From NCBI RefSeq assembly GCF_026898115.1, contig NZ_CP114036.1, forward strand, positions 2,728,001 to 2,792,000: a stretch of DNA of 64,000 nt. The letters run 5' to 3'. The DNA is from Streptomyces sp. S465. GTDB lineage: Bacteria; Actinomycetota; Actinomycetes; Streptomycetales; Streptomycetaceae. Shown here piece by piece: positions 51,266 to 60,113 of this stretch (positions are counted from its first letter, which is position 1; each line of letters starts with the position of its first letter). Under the pieces are notes generated by a model. It did not search any database. It worked only from the letters and a program-made list of their open reading frames with translations, and was not told where the DNA came from. A program made the translations under genes and the position numbers.

Positions 51266-52627
51266 CTACAGCACCGGCAGGTTCTTGCGCAGCTCGAACG
51301 GGGTGACCTCGGAGCGGTACTCCTCCCACTCCTGCTTCTTGTTGCGGAGGAAGAAGTCGAAGACATGCTCCCCGAGCGTCTCCGCGACCAGTTCGCTGCG
51401 CTCCATCAGGTCGATCGCCTCGCCCAGGTTCTGCGGCAGCGGTTCGATGCCGAGCGAGCGGCGCTCGGCGTCGGAGAGGGCCCAGACGTCGTCGTCGGCG
51501 CCGGCCGGGAGCTCATAGCCGCCCTCGATGCCCTTGAGTCCGGCCGCGAGCAGCACCGCGTAGGACAGGTAGGGGTTGGCGCCGGAGTCCAGGGAGCGGA
51601 CCTCGACCCGGGTGGAGCCGGTCTTGCCGGGCTTGTAGAGGGGGACGCGGACGAGGGCGGAGCGGTTGTTGTGGCCCCAGCAGATGTAGGAGGGGGCCTC
51701 GCCGCCCGCGCCGGCGGTGCGCTGGGAGCCGCCCCAGATGCGCTTGTAGGAGTTGACCCACTGGTTGGTCACGGCGGAGATCTCCCCGGCGTGGCGGAGC
51801 AGTCCCGCGATGAAGGAGCGGCCCACCTTGGAGAGCTGGAACTCGGCGCCGGACTCGTAGAAGGCGTTCCGGTCGCCCTCGAAGAGGGAGAGGTGGGTGT
51901 GCATGCCCGAGCCGGGGTGTTCGGAGAACGGCTTCGGCATGAACGTGGCCTGCACCCCCTGCTCCAGCGCCACCTGCTTCATGACCAGGCGGAAGGTCAT
52001 GATGTTGTCGGCGGTGGAGAGCGCGTCGGCGTAGCGCAGATCGATCTCCTGCTGGCCGGGGGCGCCCTCGTGGTGGGAGAACTCGACCGAGATGCCCATC
52101 GATTCGAGCATGGTGATCGCCTGGCGGCGGAAGTCCATGCCGATGTTCTGCGGGGTGTGGTCGAAGTAGCCGGAGGAGTCGGCGGGCACCGGGCGGGTGC
52201 CGTCCACCGGCTTCTGGCTGAGCAAAAAGAACTCGATCTCGGGGTGGGTGTAGAAGGTGAAGCCGAGGTCGGAGGTCTTGGCGAGGATGCGCTTGAGGAC
52301 GTAGCGGGGGTCGGCGAAGGACGGTGAGCCGTCCGGCATCAGGATGTCGCAGAACATCCGGGCGGTCCCCGGGGCCTCGGCGCGCCAGGGCAGGATCTGG
52401 AACGTCCCGGGGTCCGGCTTGGCGATCATGTCGGACTCGTAGACACGGGCGAAGCCCTCGATCGCGGAGCCATCGAAGCCGATGCCCTCGTCGAAGGCGC
52501 CCTCGAGTTCGGCGGGTGCGACGGCGACGGACTTCAGAAAGCCGAGCACGTCGGTGAACCACAGCCGCACGAACCGGATGTCGCGCTCTTCGAGCGTGCG
52601 GAGCACGAACTCCTGCTGCTTATCCAT
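51266..52627 (-). CDS. glnA2: Glutamine synthetase-like enzyme, type I fold (GlnA2-like)
   Basis: 453 residues. Type I GS motifs: LRFVRLWFTDVLG, GFDGSAIEGFA, PEIEFFLL, HHEGAPGQQEIDLRY, MPKPFSEHPGSGMHTHLSL and the latch region RSALVRVP. The adenylylation loop NLYDLP of GlnA is replaced by DDVWALSDAERR, so the GlnE target tyrosine is missing. In S. coelicolor the equivalent GlnA2 has been described as a gamma-glutamylpolyamine synthetase. The assignment here rests on recalled synteny and the missing tyrosine, so ordinary GS activity is not excluded. Confidence 0.9.
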   Translation of the reverse strand: MDKQQEFVLRTLEERDIRFVRLWFTDVLGFLKSVAVAPAELEGAFDEGIGFDGSAIEGFARVYESDMIAKPDPGTFQILPWRAEAPGTARMFCDILMPDGSPSFADPRYVLKRILAKTSDLGFTFYTHPEIEFFLLSQKPVDGTRPVPADSSGYFDHTPQNIGMDFRRQAITMLESMGISVEFSHHEGAPGQQEIDLRYADALSTADNIMTFRLVMKQVALEQGVQATFMPKPFSEHPGSGMHTHLSLFEGDRNAFYESGAEFQLSKVGRSFIAGLLRHAGEISAVTNQWVNSYKRIWGGSQRTAGAGGEAPSYICWGHNNRSALVRVPLYKPGKTGSTRVEVRSLDSGANPYLSYAVLLAAGLKGIEGGYELPAGADDDVWALSDAERRSLGIEPLPQNLGEAIDLMERSELVAETLGEHVFDFFLRNKKQEWEEYRSEVTPFELRKNLPVL

Positions 52628-53108
52628 GGTCCCCTATCCTTGCAGGTCAAACGGCTCTTTACGCGGGCGCGGGGCACCTTTCGCAGCCCCAGTATCACGT
52701 GGCGGGATTTCTTGGAGGTTTCGTCCGGCCGCTCCGGTCTCCCCCTGTACCTCACCACGATGTGTGCATCGTACTTTCACGCGGCCGGTCACGGACCCGA
52801 GCGTTCCGCGCCCGCCGTGGCGCCTTCGGGAGGTCCATACCCCTTGGGGGTAAGCTGCCGATCACCACGATGATCAAACAGTCGGATAATGATCATAACG
52901 GCCAGAGCAACCAGAACGGTCAGATGGAGGCGGCGGTGCACCGTCGGAGCCCCTCACCCCTCACCCCACCCCTCAGCCGGTCGCCGGCGCGCCGCACGGC
53001 ACGCAGAGGCCGTATAGAGCGGCGCGTCGGCCGCCCGCCCTCCCGGCGGGGCGGCGGACGCGCCGACCCTCACCCATACGGCACACATCAGCATTGGGGT
53101 ACCGACTC
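52628..53108. other. 481-bp divergent intergenic region
   Basis: Between glutamine synthetase and the multicopper oxidase. It holds the CsoR-like palindrome at 52838-52852, the AT-rich segment GATAATGATCATAACGG near 52890, and a GC-rich imperfect hairpin at about 53021-53062. An ATG at 52870 opens a frame that runs into the oxidase in another frame; judged not to be a gene. Confidence 0.7.
52838..52852. promoter_or_regulatory. CsoR-like copper operator
   Basis: TACCCCTTGGGGGTA: perfect 6-bp arms around TTG. It resembles the TACCC/GGGTA half-site pattern known for CsoR of Streptomyces. It is 257 bp upstream of the multicopper oxidase. Confidence 0.55.
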
Positions 53109-54698
53109 ATGCACGAAAAGACTCGCCGTGCCGTACTCGGCACGGGCATCGCCGCCGCCGGCAGCGGTCTGCTCCCGGCCTGCGGCTCCCCCGCCCGCCA
53201 CCGCGCCAAAGACCACGACGGCATGGACGGCGCCCGCATGGGCGCCCCCGGCAGGGCCGGCGCCCCCGCGAGCGACGCCCCGCCCGCCTACATCTCCCCG
53301 CACGGCCCGGAGGTCGCCGAGCGGGAGCGGAAGCGGGACCCGGGGCCGGTGCGGCGGTTCCGGCTGACCGCCACCGCGACCACGCTGGACATCGGCGCCC
53401 GCAAGGTGACGTCCTGGGCGTACGAGGACCAGGTGCCGGGCCAGGAGATCCGCGTGACCGCGGGCGACACCATCGCGCTCACCCTCGCCAACAACCTGCC
53501 GCAGTCCACCACGCTGCACTGGCACGGCATCCGGCTGCGCAACGACATGGACGGCGTCCCGGGGGTGACCCAGCGGCCGATCAGGACCGGCGCCGCCTTC
53601 GACTACCGCTTCACGGCGCTCTACCCGGGCACGTACTGGATCCATCCGCACTCGGGCCCCCAGCTGGACCGGGGGCTGTACGCACCGCTGATCGTGGAGG
53701 ATCCGAAGGAGACGCTGACCTACGACAAGGAGTGGGTCGTCGTCCTCGACGACTGGCTCGACGGAGTGGGCGGCCGCACCCCGGACACGGTGCTGAAGCA
53801 GCTCAACGGCGGCAAGGCCGCCCATGCGATGGACGACGACGGCAAGGGCGACGCCGACAACGCGGCCAGGAAGACCCGGCACGAGGCCGCGCCGATGCAG
53901 AGCGCGCTGCTGGGCGGCCACGCGGGCGATGTCACCTACCCCTACTACCTGGTCAACGGGCGCAGCCCGGAGTCCCCGCAGGTCTTCCGCGCCAAGCGCG
54001 GCGACCGGGTCCGCATCCGCATCATCAACGCGGGGGGCGACACCGCCTTCCGCGTCGCCCTCGGCGGCCACCGGATGACCGTCACCCACACCGACGGCTA
54101 CCCCGTCGTACCGGCCGAGACGGACGCGCTGCTGCTGGGCATGGGCGAGCGCTACGACGTTCTGGTCACCGTCAAGGACGGGGTCTTCCCGTTCGCCGTC
54201 CTCGCCGAGGGCAAGGGGCGGTCCGCGCTGGCGGTGCTGCGCACCCGCGGCGAGAAGCCCGTAAGGTTCCCGCGCCCCAAGGAGCTGGACGGCAAGCTGC
54301 TCACCGCGGCCGAGCTGAAGGCGGCGGAGGAGGTGCGGCTGACGCCCAAGGGGCCCGACCGCATCATCCGGCTGCGGCTCACCGGCTCGATGCGGACGTG
54401 GGACTGGGCGATCAACGGCCGGCCGTACGAACCCTCGCAGCGCTATCCGGTGCGGTCCGGGGAGCGGGTCCGGCTGTCCTTCATCAACGGCACCGACATG
54501 TGGCATCCGGTGCATCTGCACGGCCACACCTTCGCGCTGCCGGACGGCGGCCCCCGTAAGGACACCACGATCCTGCTGCCGCACCACAAGGTGAACGTGG
54601 ACCTCGACGCCGACAACCCCGGGCTGTGGATGATCCACTGCCACAACGTCTACCACTCGGAGTCCGGGATGATGACCATCCTCGGTTACCAGAAGTAG
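53109..54698 (+). CDS. Secreted multicopper oxidase (Tat, lipoprotein-like)
   Basis: 529 residues from ATG 53109. The signal has Tat features (KTRRAVLGTG) and a lipobox LLPAC (Cys 25). Four copper-site motifs in order: HWHG (near 137), HPH (near 178), HPVHLHGH (near 465) and HCHNVYHSESGM (near 511), giving type 1 and trinuclear copper sites. Met-rich D/H segment DHDGMDGARMGAP after the signal. Three cupredoxin domains, like CotA/CueO. Likely a phenol/Cu(I) oxidase at the cell surface; the upstream CsoR-like site fits copper control. Confidence 0.93.
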   Translation: MHEKTRRAVLGTGIAAAGSGLLPACGSPARHRAKDHDGMDGARMGAPGRAGAPASDAPPAYISPHGPEVAERERKRDPGPVRRFRLTATATTLDIGARKVTSWAYEDQVPGQEIRVTAGDTIALTLANNLPQSTTLHWHGIRLRNDMDGVPGVTQRPIRTGAAFDYRFTALYPGTYWIHPHSGPQLDRGLYAPLIVEDPKETLTYDKEWVVVLDDWLDGVGGRTPDTVLKQLNGGKAAHAMDDDGKGDADNAARKTRHEAAPMQSALLGGHAGDVTYPYYLVNGRSPESPQVFRAKRGDRVRIRIINAGGDTAFRVALGGHRMTVTHTDGYPVVPAETDALLLGMGERYDVLVTVKDGVFPFAVLAEGKGRSALAVLRTRGEKPVRFPRPKELDGKLLTAAELKAAEEVRLTPKGPDRIIRLRLTGSMRTWDWAINGRPYEPSQRYPVRSGERVRLSFINGTDMWHPVHLHGHTFALPDGGPRKDTTILLPHHKVNVDLDADNPGLWMIHCHNVYHSESGMMTILGYQK

Positions 54699-54792
54699 CC
54701 ACGGAGCGGGCCCGGCCCCAGAAGGCGCAGGGGCCGGGCGGGCGTGAGGAGGCCGACAGAGACACCCCCGGCTATCGCGTCAGACAGACGAT

Positions 54793-54798
54793 TACACT
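54793..54798 (+). promoter_or_regulatory. -10 element of nadE (leaderless)
   Basis: TACACT lies 6 nt before the GTG start codon, and no ribosome site fits in between. The transcript would start at or near the GTG. Confidence 0.55.
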
Positions 54799-54804
54799 GG
54801 GCCC

Positions 54805-56559
54805 GTGCCTCAACTTCGCCTCGCTCTGAACCAGATCGACTCGACCGTCGGAGACCTCGCCGGCAACACCGAGTCGATACTCCACTGGACCCGGCACTCC
54901 GCCGAGCAGGGCGCCCATCTGGTGGCGTTCCCCGAGATGGCGCTGACCGGTTACCCCGTCGAGGACCTGGCGCTGCGCTCGTCCTTCGTCGAGGCGTCAC
55001 GCTCCGCGCTGCGCTCGCTCGCCGAGCGGCTGGACGCCGAGGGACTGGGCGAGGTGCCGGTGGTCGTCGGCTATCTCGACCGCAGCGAGCGCGCCCGGCG
55101 GTACGGCCAGCCGGCCGGCTCACCGCAGAACGCGGGCGCCGTGCTGCACCGGGGCACGGTCGCCCTGACCTACGCCAAGCACCATCTGCCGAACTACGGC
55201 GTCTTCGACGAGTTCCGCTACTTCGTGCCCGGCGACACCCTGCCCATGGTGCGCGTCCACGGCATCGACGTGGCGCTCGCCATCTGCGAGGACCTGTGGC
55301 AGGACGGCGGCCGGGTGCCGGCCGCCTGCACGGCGGGGGCCGGACTGCTGCTGTCGATCAACGCCTCGCCGTACGAGCGGGAGAAGGACGACACCCGGCT
55401 GGACCTGGTGCGCAAGCGGGCCCAGGAGGCCGGCTGCACCACCGCGTACCTGGCGATGATCGGCGGCCAGGACGAGCTGGTCTTCGACGGTGACTCGATC
55501 GTCGTGGACCGGGACGGCGAAGTCATCGCGCGCGCCCCGCAGTTCGCGGAGGGGTGTGTGCTGCTCGACCTCGAGCTGCCCGCCGCGGACCCGGGCTCCG
55601 TCCCCGAGGGGGTCGTGGACGACGGGCTCCGCATCGAGCACGTCACCCTCTCCGCCGACCCGCTCCCCGCGTACGAGCCGCAGCTCGCGGGCGGCGAAGC
55701 CGAGCGGCTCGGGGACGACGAGGAGATCTACACGGCGCTGGTCGTGGGGCTCCGGGCCTATGCGGCGAAGAACGGTTTCCGCAGTGTTCTGATCGGGCTC
55801 TCCGGCGGGATCGACTCCGCCCTCGTCGCCGCCATCGCCTGTGACGCGGTCGGCGCGCAGAACGTGTACGGCGTCGCCATGCCCTCGCGCTACTCCTCCG
55901 AGCACTCGATCGCCGACGCCACCGAGCTGGCGCGGCGCACCGGGCTCAACTTCCGTACGGTCCCGATCGCCCCGATGTTCGACGCCTATATGGGGGCCCT
56001 GGGCCTGACCGGACTGGCCGAGGAGAACCTCCAGTCGCGGCTGCGCGGCACGATGCTGATGGCGATCTCCAACCAGGAGGGCCACATCGTCCTCGCCCCG
56101 GGCAACAAGTCCGAGCTGGCCTGCGGCTACTCCACGCTCTACGGGGACTCGGTCGGCGCGTACGGCCCGATCAAGGACGTCTACAAGACGTCCATCTTCC
56201 GGCTGGCGAAGTGGCGCAACCGCGCGGCGGAGGAGCGGGGCCAGACCCCGCCCATCCCCGAGAACTCGATCACCAAGCCCCCGAGCGCCGAGCTGCGCCC
56301 CGGCCAGGTCGACACCGACTCGCTCCCGGACTACGACGTCCTCGACCGCATCCTGGAGCTGTACGTGGACCGGGACCAGGGGCGTGCGGAGATCGTCGCG
56401 GCGGGCTACGACGACGCGCTGGTGACCCGGATCCTGCGGCTGGTCGACACGGCGGAGTACAAGCGGCGCCAGTACCCGCCGGGCACGAAGATCTCCGCGA
56501 AGGGCTTCGGCAAGGACCGCCGACTGCCGATCACCAACCGCTGGCGCGAGCACGTGTGA
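54805..56559 (+). CDS. nadE: Glutamine-dependent NAD+ synthetase
   Basis: 584 residues, GTG start. The N-terminal nitrilase-type glutaminase domain has E44 (FPEMALTGYP), K125 (YAKHHLPNYG) and C161 (AICEDLWQDGG). The C-terminal synthetase domain has the ATP-pyrophosphatase loop GLSGGIDSALVA near residue 331. It amidates nicotinate adenine dinucleotide to NAD+. The N-terminal domain supplies ammonia from glutamine, which fits proximity to nitrogen genes. Confidence 0.96.
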   Translation: MPQLRLALNQIDSTVGDLAGNTESILHWTRHSAEQGAHLVAFPEMALTGYPVEDLALRSSFVEASRSALRSLAERLDAEGLGEVPVVVGYLDRSERARRYGQPAGSPQNAGAVLHRGTVALTYAKHHLPNYGVFDEFRYFVPGDTLPMVRVHGIDVALAICEDLWQDGGRVPAACTAGAGLLLSINASPYEREKDDTRLDLVRKRAQEAGCTTAYLAMIGGQDELVFDGDSIVVDRDGEVIARAPQFAEGCVLLDLELPAADPGSVPEGVVDDGLRIEHVTLSADPLPAYEPQLAGGEAERLGDDEEIYTALVVGLRAYAAKNGFRSVLIGLSGGIDSALVAAIACDAVGAQNVYGVAMPSRYSSEHSIADATELARRTGLNFRTVPIAPMFDAYMGALGLTGLAEENLQSRLRGTMLMAISNQEGHIVLAPGNKSELACGYSTLYGDSVGAYGPIKDVYKTSIFRLAKWRNRAAEERGQTPPIPENSITKPPSAELRPGQVDTDSLPDYDVLDRILELYVDRDQGRAEIVAAGYDDALVTRILRLVDTAEYKRRQYPPGTKISAKGFGKDRRLPITNRWREHV

Positions 56560-56857
56560 GCCGGTTCCGGCCCCGGGCACCACGCCTGGGCGTCCAGGAC
56601 CCCTGAACGGGCCCAGCCACTCGGCGGGTGCCAGTCCGGCCTGGCCGATCGCGCCGGGCGGCACGGAGGCGCGGCCGCCCTCGACGACGGCGGCCGGCTC
56701 CTCGGGCGTCATCCGGTCCGGACAGGGCGCACCCGCGCCGACGAGCGCCGTCCAGCGGGCGGCCGGCTCCCCGGTGCCCGAACGCGGCCGGCACGGCCAG
56801 TCGCCGCCCCGTAGCCGCATCCGGGCGCCGGGGACGGCCGCGGTCAGGTCCAGCGCA
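56560..56857. other. Intergenic stretch without a convincing gene
   Basis: About 300 bp between the nadE stop and the hairpin. The minus strand has an open frame (MRLRGGDWPCRPRSGTGEPA ... PAEWLGPF) with coding-like base bias but no ribosome site. It runs on, antisense, into nadE without a stop. It may be a decayed gene; not called. Confidence 0.4.
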
Positions 56858-56900
56858 TACGGGACAAGGCCCCCGCCGGTGGCGGGGGCCTTGTCCCGTA
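56858..56900. terminator. Perfect 20-bp hairpin terminator
   Basis: TACGGGACAAGGCCCCCGCC (56858-56877), loop GGT, exact complement to 56900. It lies 30 bp beyond the MFS stop on the minus strand and may also stop nadE read-through. Confidence 0.9.
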
Positions 56901-56930
56901 CTCGTCCCGTACTGCCGTCGGGCCGGGCGC

Positions 56931-58136
56931 TCAGCGCACCTCGGACAGCCGCGGCATCGACTCGCTGCTCGCGACGACCCGCGAGCCGCTCGCCGGGGTC
57001 CGGTCGGTCAGCCCCGCGATCAGGGCGATCGACAGACCGACCACCGCGAGCACCGCGCCCACCAGCGTCGGGGAGGTCCAGCCCCAGCCCGCCGCGATGG
57101 CCACGCCGCCCAGCCACGCGCCACCGGCGTTGGCGAGGTTGAAGGCGGAGTGGTTGGAGGCGGAGGCCAGCGTCGGGGCGTGCTGGGCCTTGTTCATCAC
57201 CAGCATCTGGAGCGGGGTGGTGGTCATGAAGCCGACCGCGCCCAGCACCACGACCGACAGCAGCGCCGCCCACTTCACATGCACCGTGAAGTCGAAGACC
57301 ACGAGCATGGCGGCCAGCGCCGCCAGCGAGCCGTAGAGCGTGGGCCGCAGCGCCCGGTCGGTCAGCGGACCGGCGGCCAGGGCGCCCAGCGTCATGCCGA
57401 TGCCGAACAGCGCCAGCACCAGGGTGACGGTCGACTCGCCGAACCCGGTGACCTCGGTGACCATCGAGGCGAGGTAGCTGTAGACGGCGAAGACGCCGGC
57501 GAAGCCGAAGACGGCGGTCAGCAGTCCCAGCACCACCTGCCGGTCGCGCAGGGCACCGAGCTCCTGGCGCAGTCCGCCGTGCTGGTCGTGGGAGATCTGC
57601 GGGACGAGCCGGGCCAGCGCGGACATGGCGACCACGCCGATGCCGGCGACGACCAGGAAGGTCGCCCGCCAGCCGAGGTGCTGGCCGAGCAGGGTGGCCA
57701 CGGGGACGCCGACGATGTTGGCGATCGTCAGCCCCAGGAACATGGTGGCGACCGCGCGGGCCCGCCGGTCCTCGGTCACCAGCCGCGCGGCGACGACCGC
57801 GCCTACGCCGAAGAACGCGCCGTGCGGCAGTCCGGCGAGCACCCGGCCCGCGATCAGCAGGCCGAAGCTGGGGGCGAGGGCGGAGGCGAGGTTGCCCACC
57901 GTGAAGAGCGCCATGAGCAACACGAGCATCCGCTTGCGCGGGATACGGGAGCCGAGAGCGGTCAGCAGCGGAGCGCCCACCACGACTCCGATGGCGTAGG
58001 CGGAGACGAGGTATCCGGCCGTGGGCACGGAGGTGCCCAGATCGTTCGCGACATTGGGCAGCAGGCCCATCATCACGAATTCGGTAGTACCAATGCCGAA
58101 GGCGCTCACAGCAAGGGCGAGCAGGGCCAGGGGCAT
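56931..58136 (-). CDS. MFS transporter, DHA1 (AraJ/arabinose-efflux-like) family
   Basis: 401 residues from ATG 58136 (GAAAGG upstream), 12 membrane segments. Motifs: LAVSAFGIGTTEFVMMGLLP in TM1, SRIPRKRMLVLLMALF in loop 2-3, GRVLAGLPHGAFFGVGAVVA in TM4. The last two identify the AraJ/YdhP-like group. It probably exports sugars, drugs or a metabolite; no dedicated regulator is adjacent. Confidence 0.92.
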   Translation of the reverse strand: MPLALLALAVSAFGIGTTEFVMMGLLPNVANDLGTSVPTAGYLVSAYAIGVVVGAPLLTALGSRIPRKRMLVLLMALFTVGNLASALAPSFGLLIAGRVLAGLPHGAFFGVGAVVAARLVTEDRRARAVATMFLGLTIANIVGVPVATLLGQHLGWRATFLVVAGIGVVAMSALARLVPQISHDQHGGLRQELGALRDRQVVLGLLTAVFGFAGVFAVYSYLASMVTEVTGFGESTVTLVLALFGIGMTLGALAAGPLTDRALRPTLYGSLAALAAMLVVFDFTVHVKWAALLSVVVLGAVGFMTTTPLQMLVMNKAQHAPTLASASNHSAFNLANAGGAWLGGVAIAAGWGWTSPTLVGAVLAVVGLSIALIAGLTDRTPASGSRVVASSESMPRLSEVR

Positions 58137-58301
58137 GAGAGACCTTTCAAACGAAGGAGAAACGTGCAGAGGATGCGTATGTTCTCTAGCTGAACAAAGT
58201 CTCTCACGGCAGTTGTTCCCGAAGAGGATCCCCAGATGAACAGCACGTAAGATCTCGCCGGGCGCCCCGTGAGTTGGGTCACCCAAAACGGCCCCGGAAG
58301 C

Positions 58302-59330
58302 TCAGTAGTCGACCGACGCCGCCACCGGAAGGTGATCGCTGCCGGTCTTCCCCAGCGTCCACGCCGAGACCGGGTCCACCCCCCGCACCATGATCTGGTC
58401 GATCCGCGCCATCGGGAACGAGGCGGGCCAGCTGAAGCCGAAGCCGTCGCCCGCCGCGCCCTGGGCGGACCGCATCTGCGCGGTGACGGGGGCGAGCGCC
58501 CGGTCGTTCATGGTGCCGTTCAGATCGCCGAGCAGGATCACCTTGTCGAGCGGCTCGTGGGAGATGGCCTCGCCCAGCGCCTCGGCGCTGGCGTCGCGCT
58601 GTTCGGCGGTGAAGCCCGCGTTGAACTTCACCCGCACCGAGGGCAGGTGCGCCACGTAGACACCGACCTCACCGTGCGGGGTGCGCACCGCGGTGCGCAG
58701 CGCCCGGGTCCAGCCCAGCTTGATGTCCACCGGCTTGGTGCCGGACAGCGGGTACTTGCTCCACAGCCCCACCGTGCCCTGCACGGTGTGGTAGCGGTAG
58801 CTGTCCGCCAGCGCCCGCTCGTACCGGGGCACGGCCGTGCTGGTCAGCTCCTCCAGCGCCACCACGTCGGCGCCCGAGGCGGCCACGTCCTTGGCGGTGC
58901 CCGAGGGGTCGGCGTTCTCCGCGTTGACGTTGTGGGTGACAACGGTCAGCTCGCCGCCGCTGCCGGACTTGTCGGAGAACATCAGCCCGCCGAAGAGGTT
59001 CAGCCAGACGGCGACCGGCAGCACCAGCGCCAGCACGGCGCTCGCCGACCGCCGCACCAGGCCGAGCACCAGCAGCACCGGGAGGGCCAGGCCCAGCCAC
59101 GGCAGGAAGGTCTCCAGCAGGGAGCCGAGGTTGCCCACGCGGTTGGGCACATCCGCGTGGAAGATCATGACCAGGGCGAGCAGGATCGCGATCCCCGCCA
59201 GCACCAGCCCGCGCCGCCACAGCCCGCGATCGTTCCGCAGCCGGTCGAGCAGGCGGCCGATCCGGGAGCCCGATGGCTGGGGCGCGTCGTCCCCGAGCTG
59301 TCGTGTCTCCTGCGTGTACGCCTGCGTCAT
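58302..59330 (-). CDS. Membrane-anchored endonuclease/exonuclease/phosphatase-family protein
   Basis: 342 residues. Three membrane segments in the first 120 residues, then an outward-facing EEP domain: TVVTHNVNAEN, VVALEELTS, LLGDLNGTMND, MARIDQIMVRG and GSDHLPVAASV supply the Mg and catalytic His/Asp residues. Actinobacterial members may act as extracytoplasmic phosphodiesterases or lipid phosphatases rather than nucleases. The promoter region carries a perfect 17-bp palindrome at 59477-59493. Confidence 0.93.
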   Translation of the reverse strand: MTQAYTQETRQLGDDAPQPSGSRIGRLLDRLRNDRGLWRRGLVLAGIAILLALVMIFHADVPNRVGNLGSLLETFLPWLGLALPVLLVLGLVRRSASAVLALVLPVAVWLNLFGGLMFSDKSGSGGELTVVTHNVNAENADPSGTAKDVAASGADVVALEELTSTAVPRYERALADSYRYHTVQGTVGLWSKYPLSGTKPVDIKLGWTRALRTAVRTPHGEVGVYVAHLPSVRVKFNAGFTAEQRDASAEALGEAISHEPLDKVILLGDLNGTMNDRALAPVTAQMRSAQGAAGDGFGFSWPASFPMARIDQIMVRGVDPVSAWTLGKTGSDHLPVAASVDY

Positions 59331-59476
59331 TCGCTGTCCCTCACTGCCTCAACTACCGCGCCTTGGGCTACGACCATAGGTGATGACCAGGGGCTTTCCC
59401 GGCGCCCCCTGGGGCGCTCCCGGTTGGAGGACGTCATGGTCCGGGCCGGGAGTTCCGCGACCGGGCGCGGACGGGA

Positions 59477-59493
59477 CTGTTGTGACACAACAG
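59477..59493. promoter_or_regulatory. Perfect 17-bp palindrome
   Basis: CTGTTGTG-A-CACAACAG, between the TetR gene (ending at 59505) and the EEP gene (starting at 59330). It is placed as an operator for the EEP gene; the regulator is unknown. Confidence 0.6.
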
Positions 59494-59504
59494 GCACAAA
59501 CCGC

Positions 59505-60113
59505 TCAGTCGCGCGGCGAGACCCCGGCCAGGACCGTATCGACGATCCGTTCGGCCAGCCCTTCGGGAAGTTCCTTCCACTCGTGGAGCATGGCACGAGA
59601 GAGCATCGGACCGGTGAAGAGGTCGGCGAGCAGCTCCAGATCCACATCGGCGCGGATCTCACCGCTCTCCCTCCCCCGCCGCAGCACGGCGCGCAGGCTC
59701 GCCCGGCGGGCCGCTATGACATTCTCGTCGTAGGCCCGCCACAGCTCCTGGTGCGCGTGCATCTGGGTGACGACGGTGCGCAGCAGGGCGGAGTTGCGCT
59801 TGGCGAGCCCGCGGCGGCGCATGAACTCCAGGACGGTGACGAGGTCGTCGCGCACCGAGACCCCGGCCGGCTCCGGGCTGGGCTCCTCCAGGGAGCGCAG
59901 CACGTCGAGCATCAGCGCGTCCTTACCGGGCCAGCGGCGGTACACGGTGGCCTTGCCGACGCCCGCCTCGCGGGCGATCCTCTCGATCGACAGCCCGCCG
60001 ACCGAGGCGCCCTCCTCCAGCAGCCGCAGGGCGGCCTCGATGATCGCGGCGTCGGTGGCGGGGCTGCGGGGGCGGCCGCGCAGTTTTCGTACGGAGCTGT
60101 CCGGGACGGTCAT
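59505..60113 (-). CDS. TetR-family repressor of the DHA2 exporter
   Basis: 202 residues, ATG overlapping the exporter stop (ATGA). The [31 protein letters not shown] is about residues 40-68, and the TetR_C_16-like ligand domain follows. Co-transcribed with the exporter from a promoter holding a 29-bp palindrome, so self-regulation with relief by an exported drug is likely. Confidence 0.94.
   Translation of the reverse strand: MTVPDSSVRKLRGRPRSPATDAAIIEAALRLLEEGASVGGLSIERIAREAGVGKATVYRRWPGKDALMLDVLRSLEEPSPEPAGVSVRDDLVTVLEFMRRRGLAKRNSALLRTVVTQMHAHQELWRAYDENVIAARRASLRAVLRRGRESGEIRADVDLELLADLFTGPMLSRAMLHEWKELPEGLAERIVDTVLAGVSPRD

Noticed and set aside
47631..51518. 1295-codon open frame antisense to glnE
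   Set aside because: The opposite strand encodes a complete GlnE with both nucleotidyltransferase motifs; the antisense product has no recognisable motif.
52699..53367. Open frame upstream of and overlapping the multicopper oxidase
   Set aside because: Arg/Pro-rich, no ribosome site, runs into the oxidase in another frame; explained by base composition.
59402..59417. GCGCCCC/GGGGCGC hairpin downstream of the TetR gene
   Set aside because: Two-base loop and 90-bp distance from the stop make it a weak terminator candidate.
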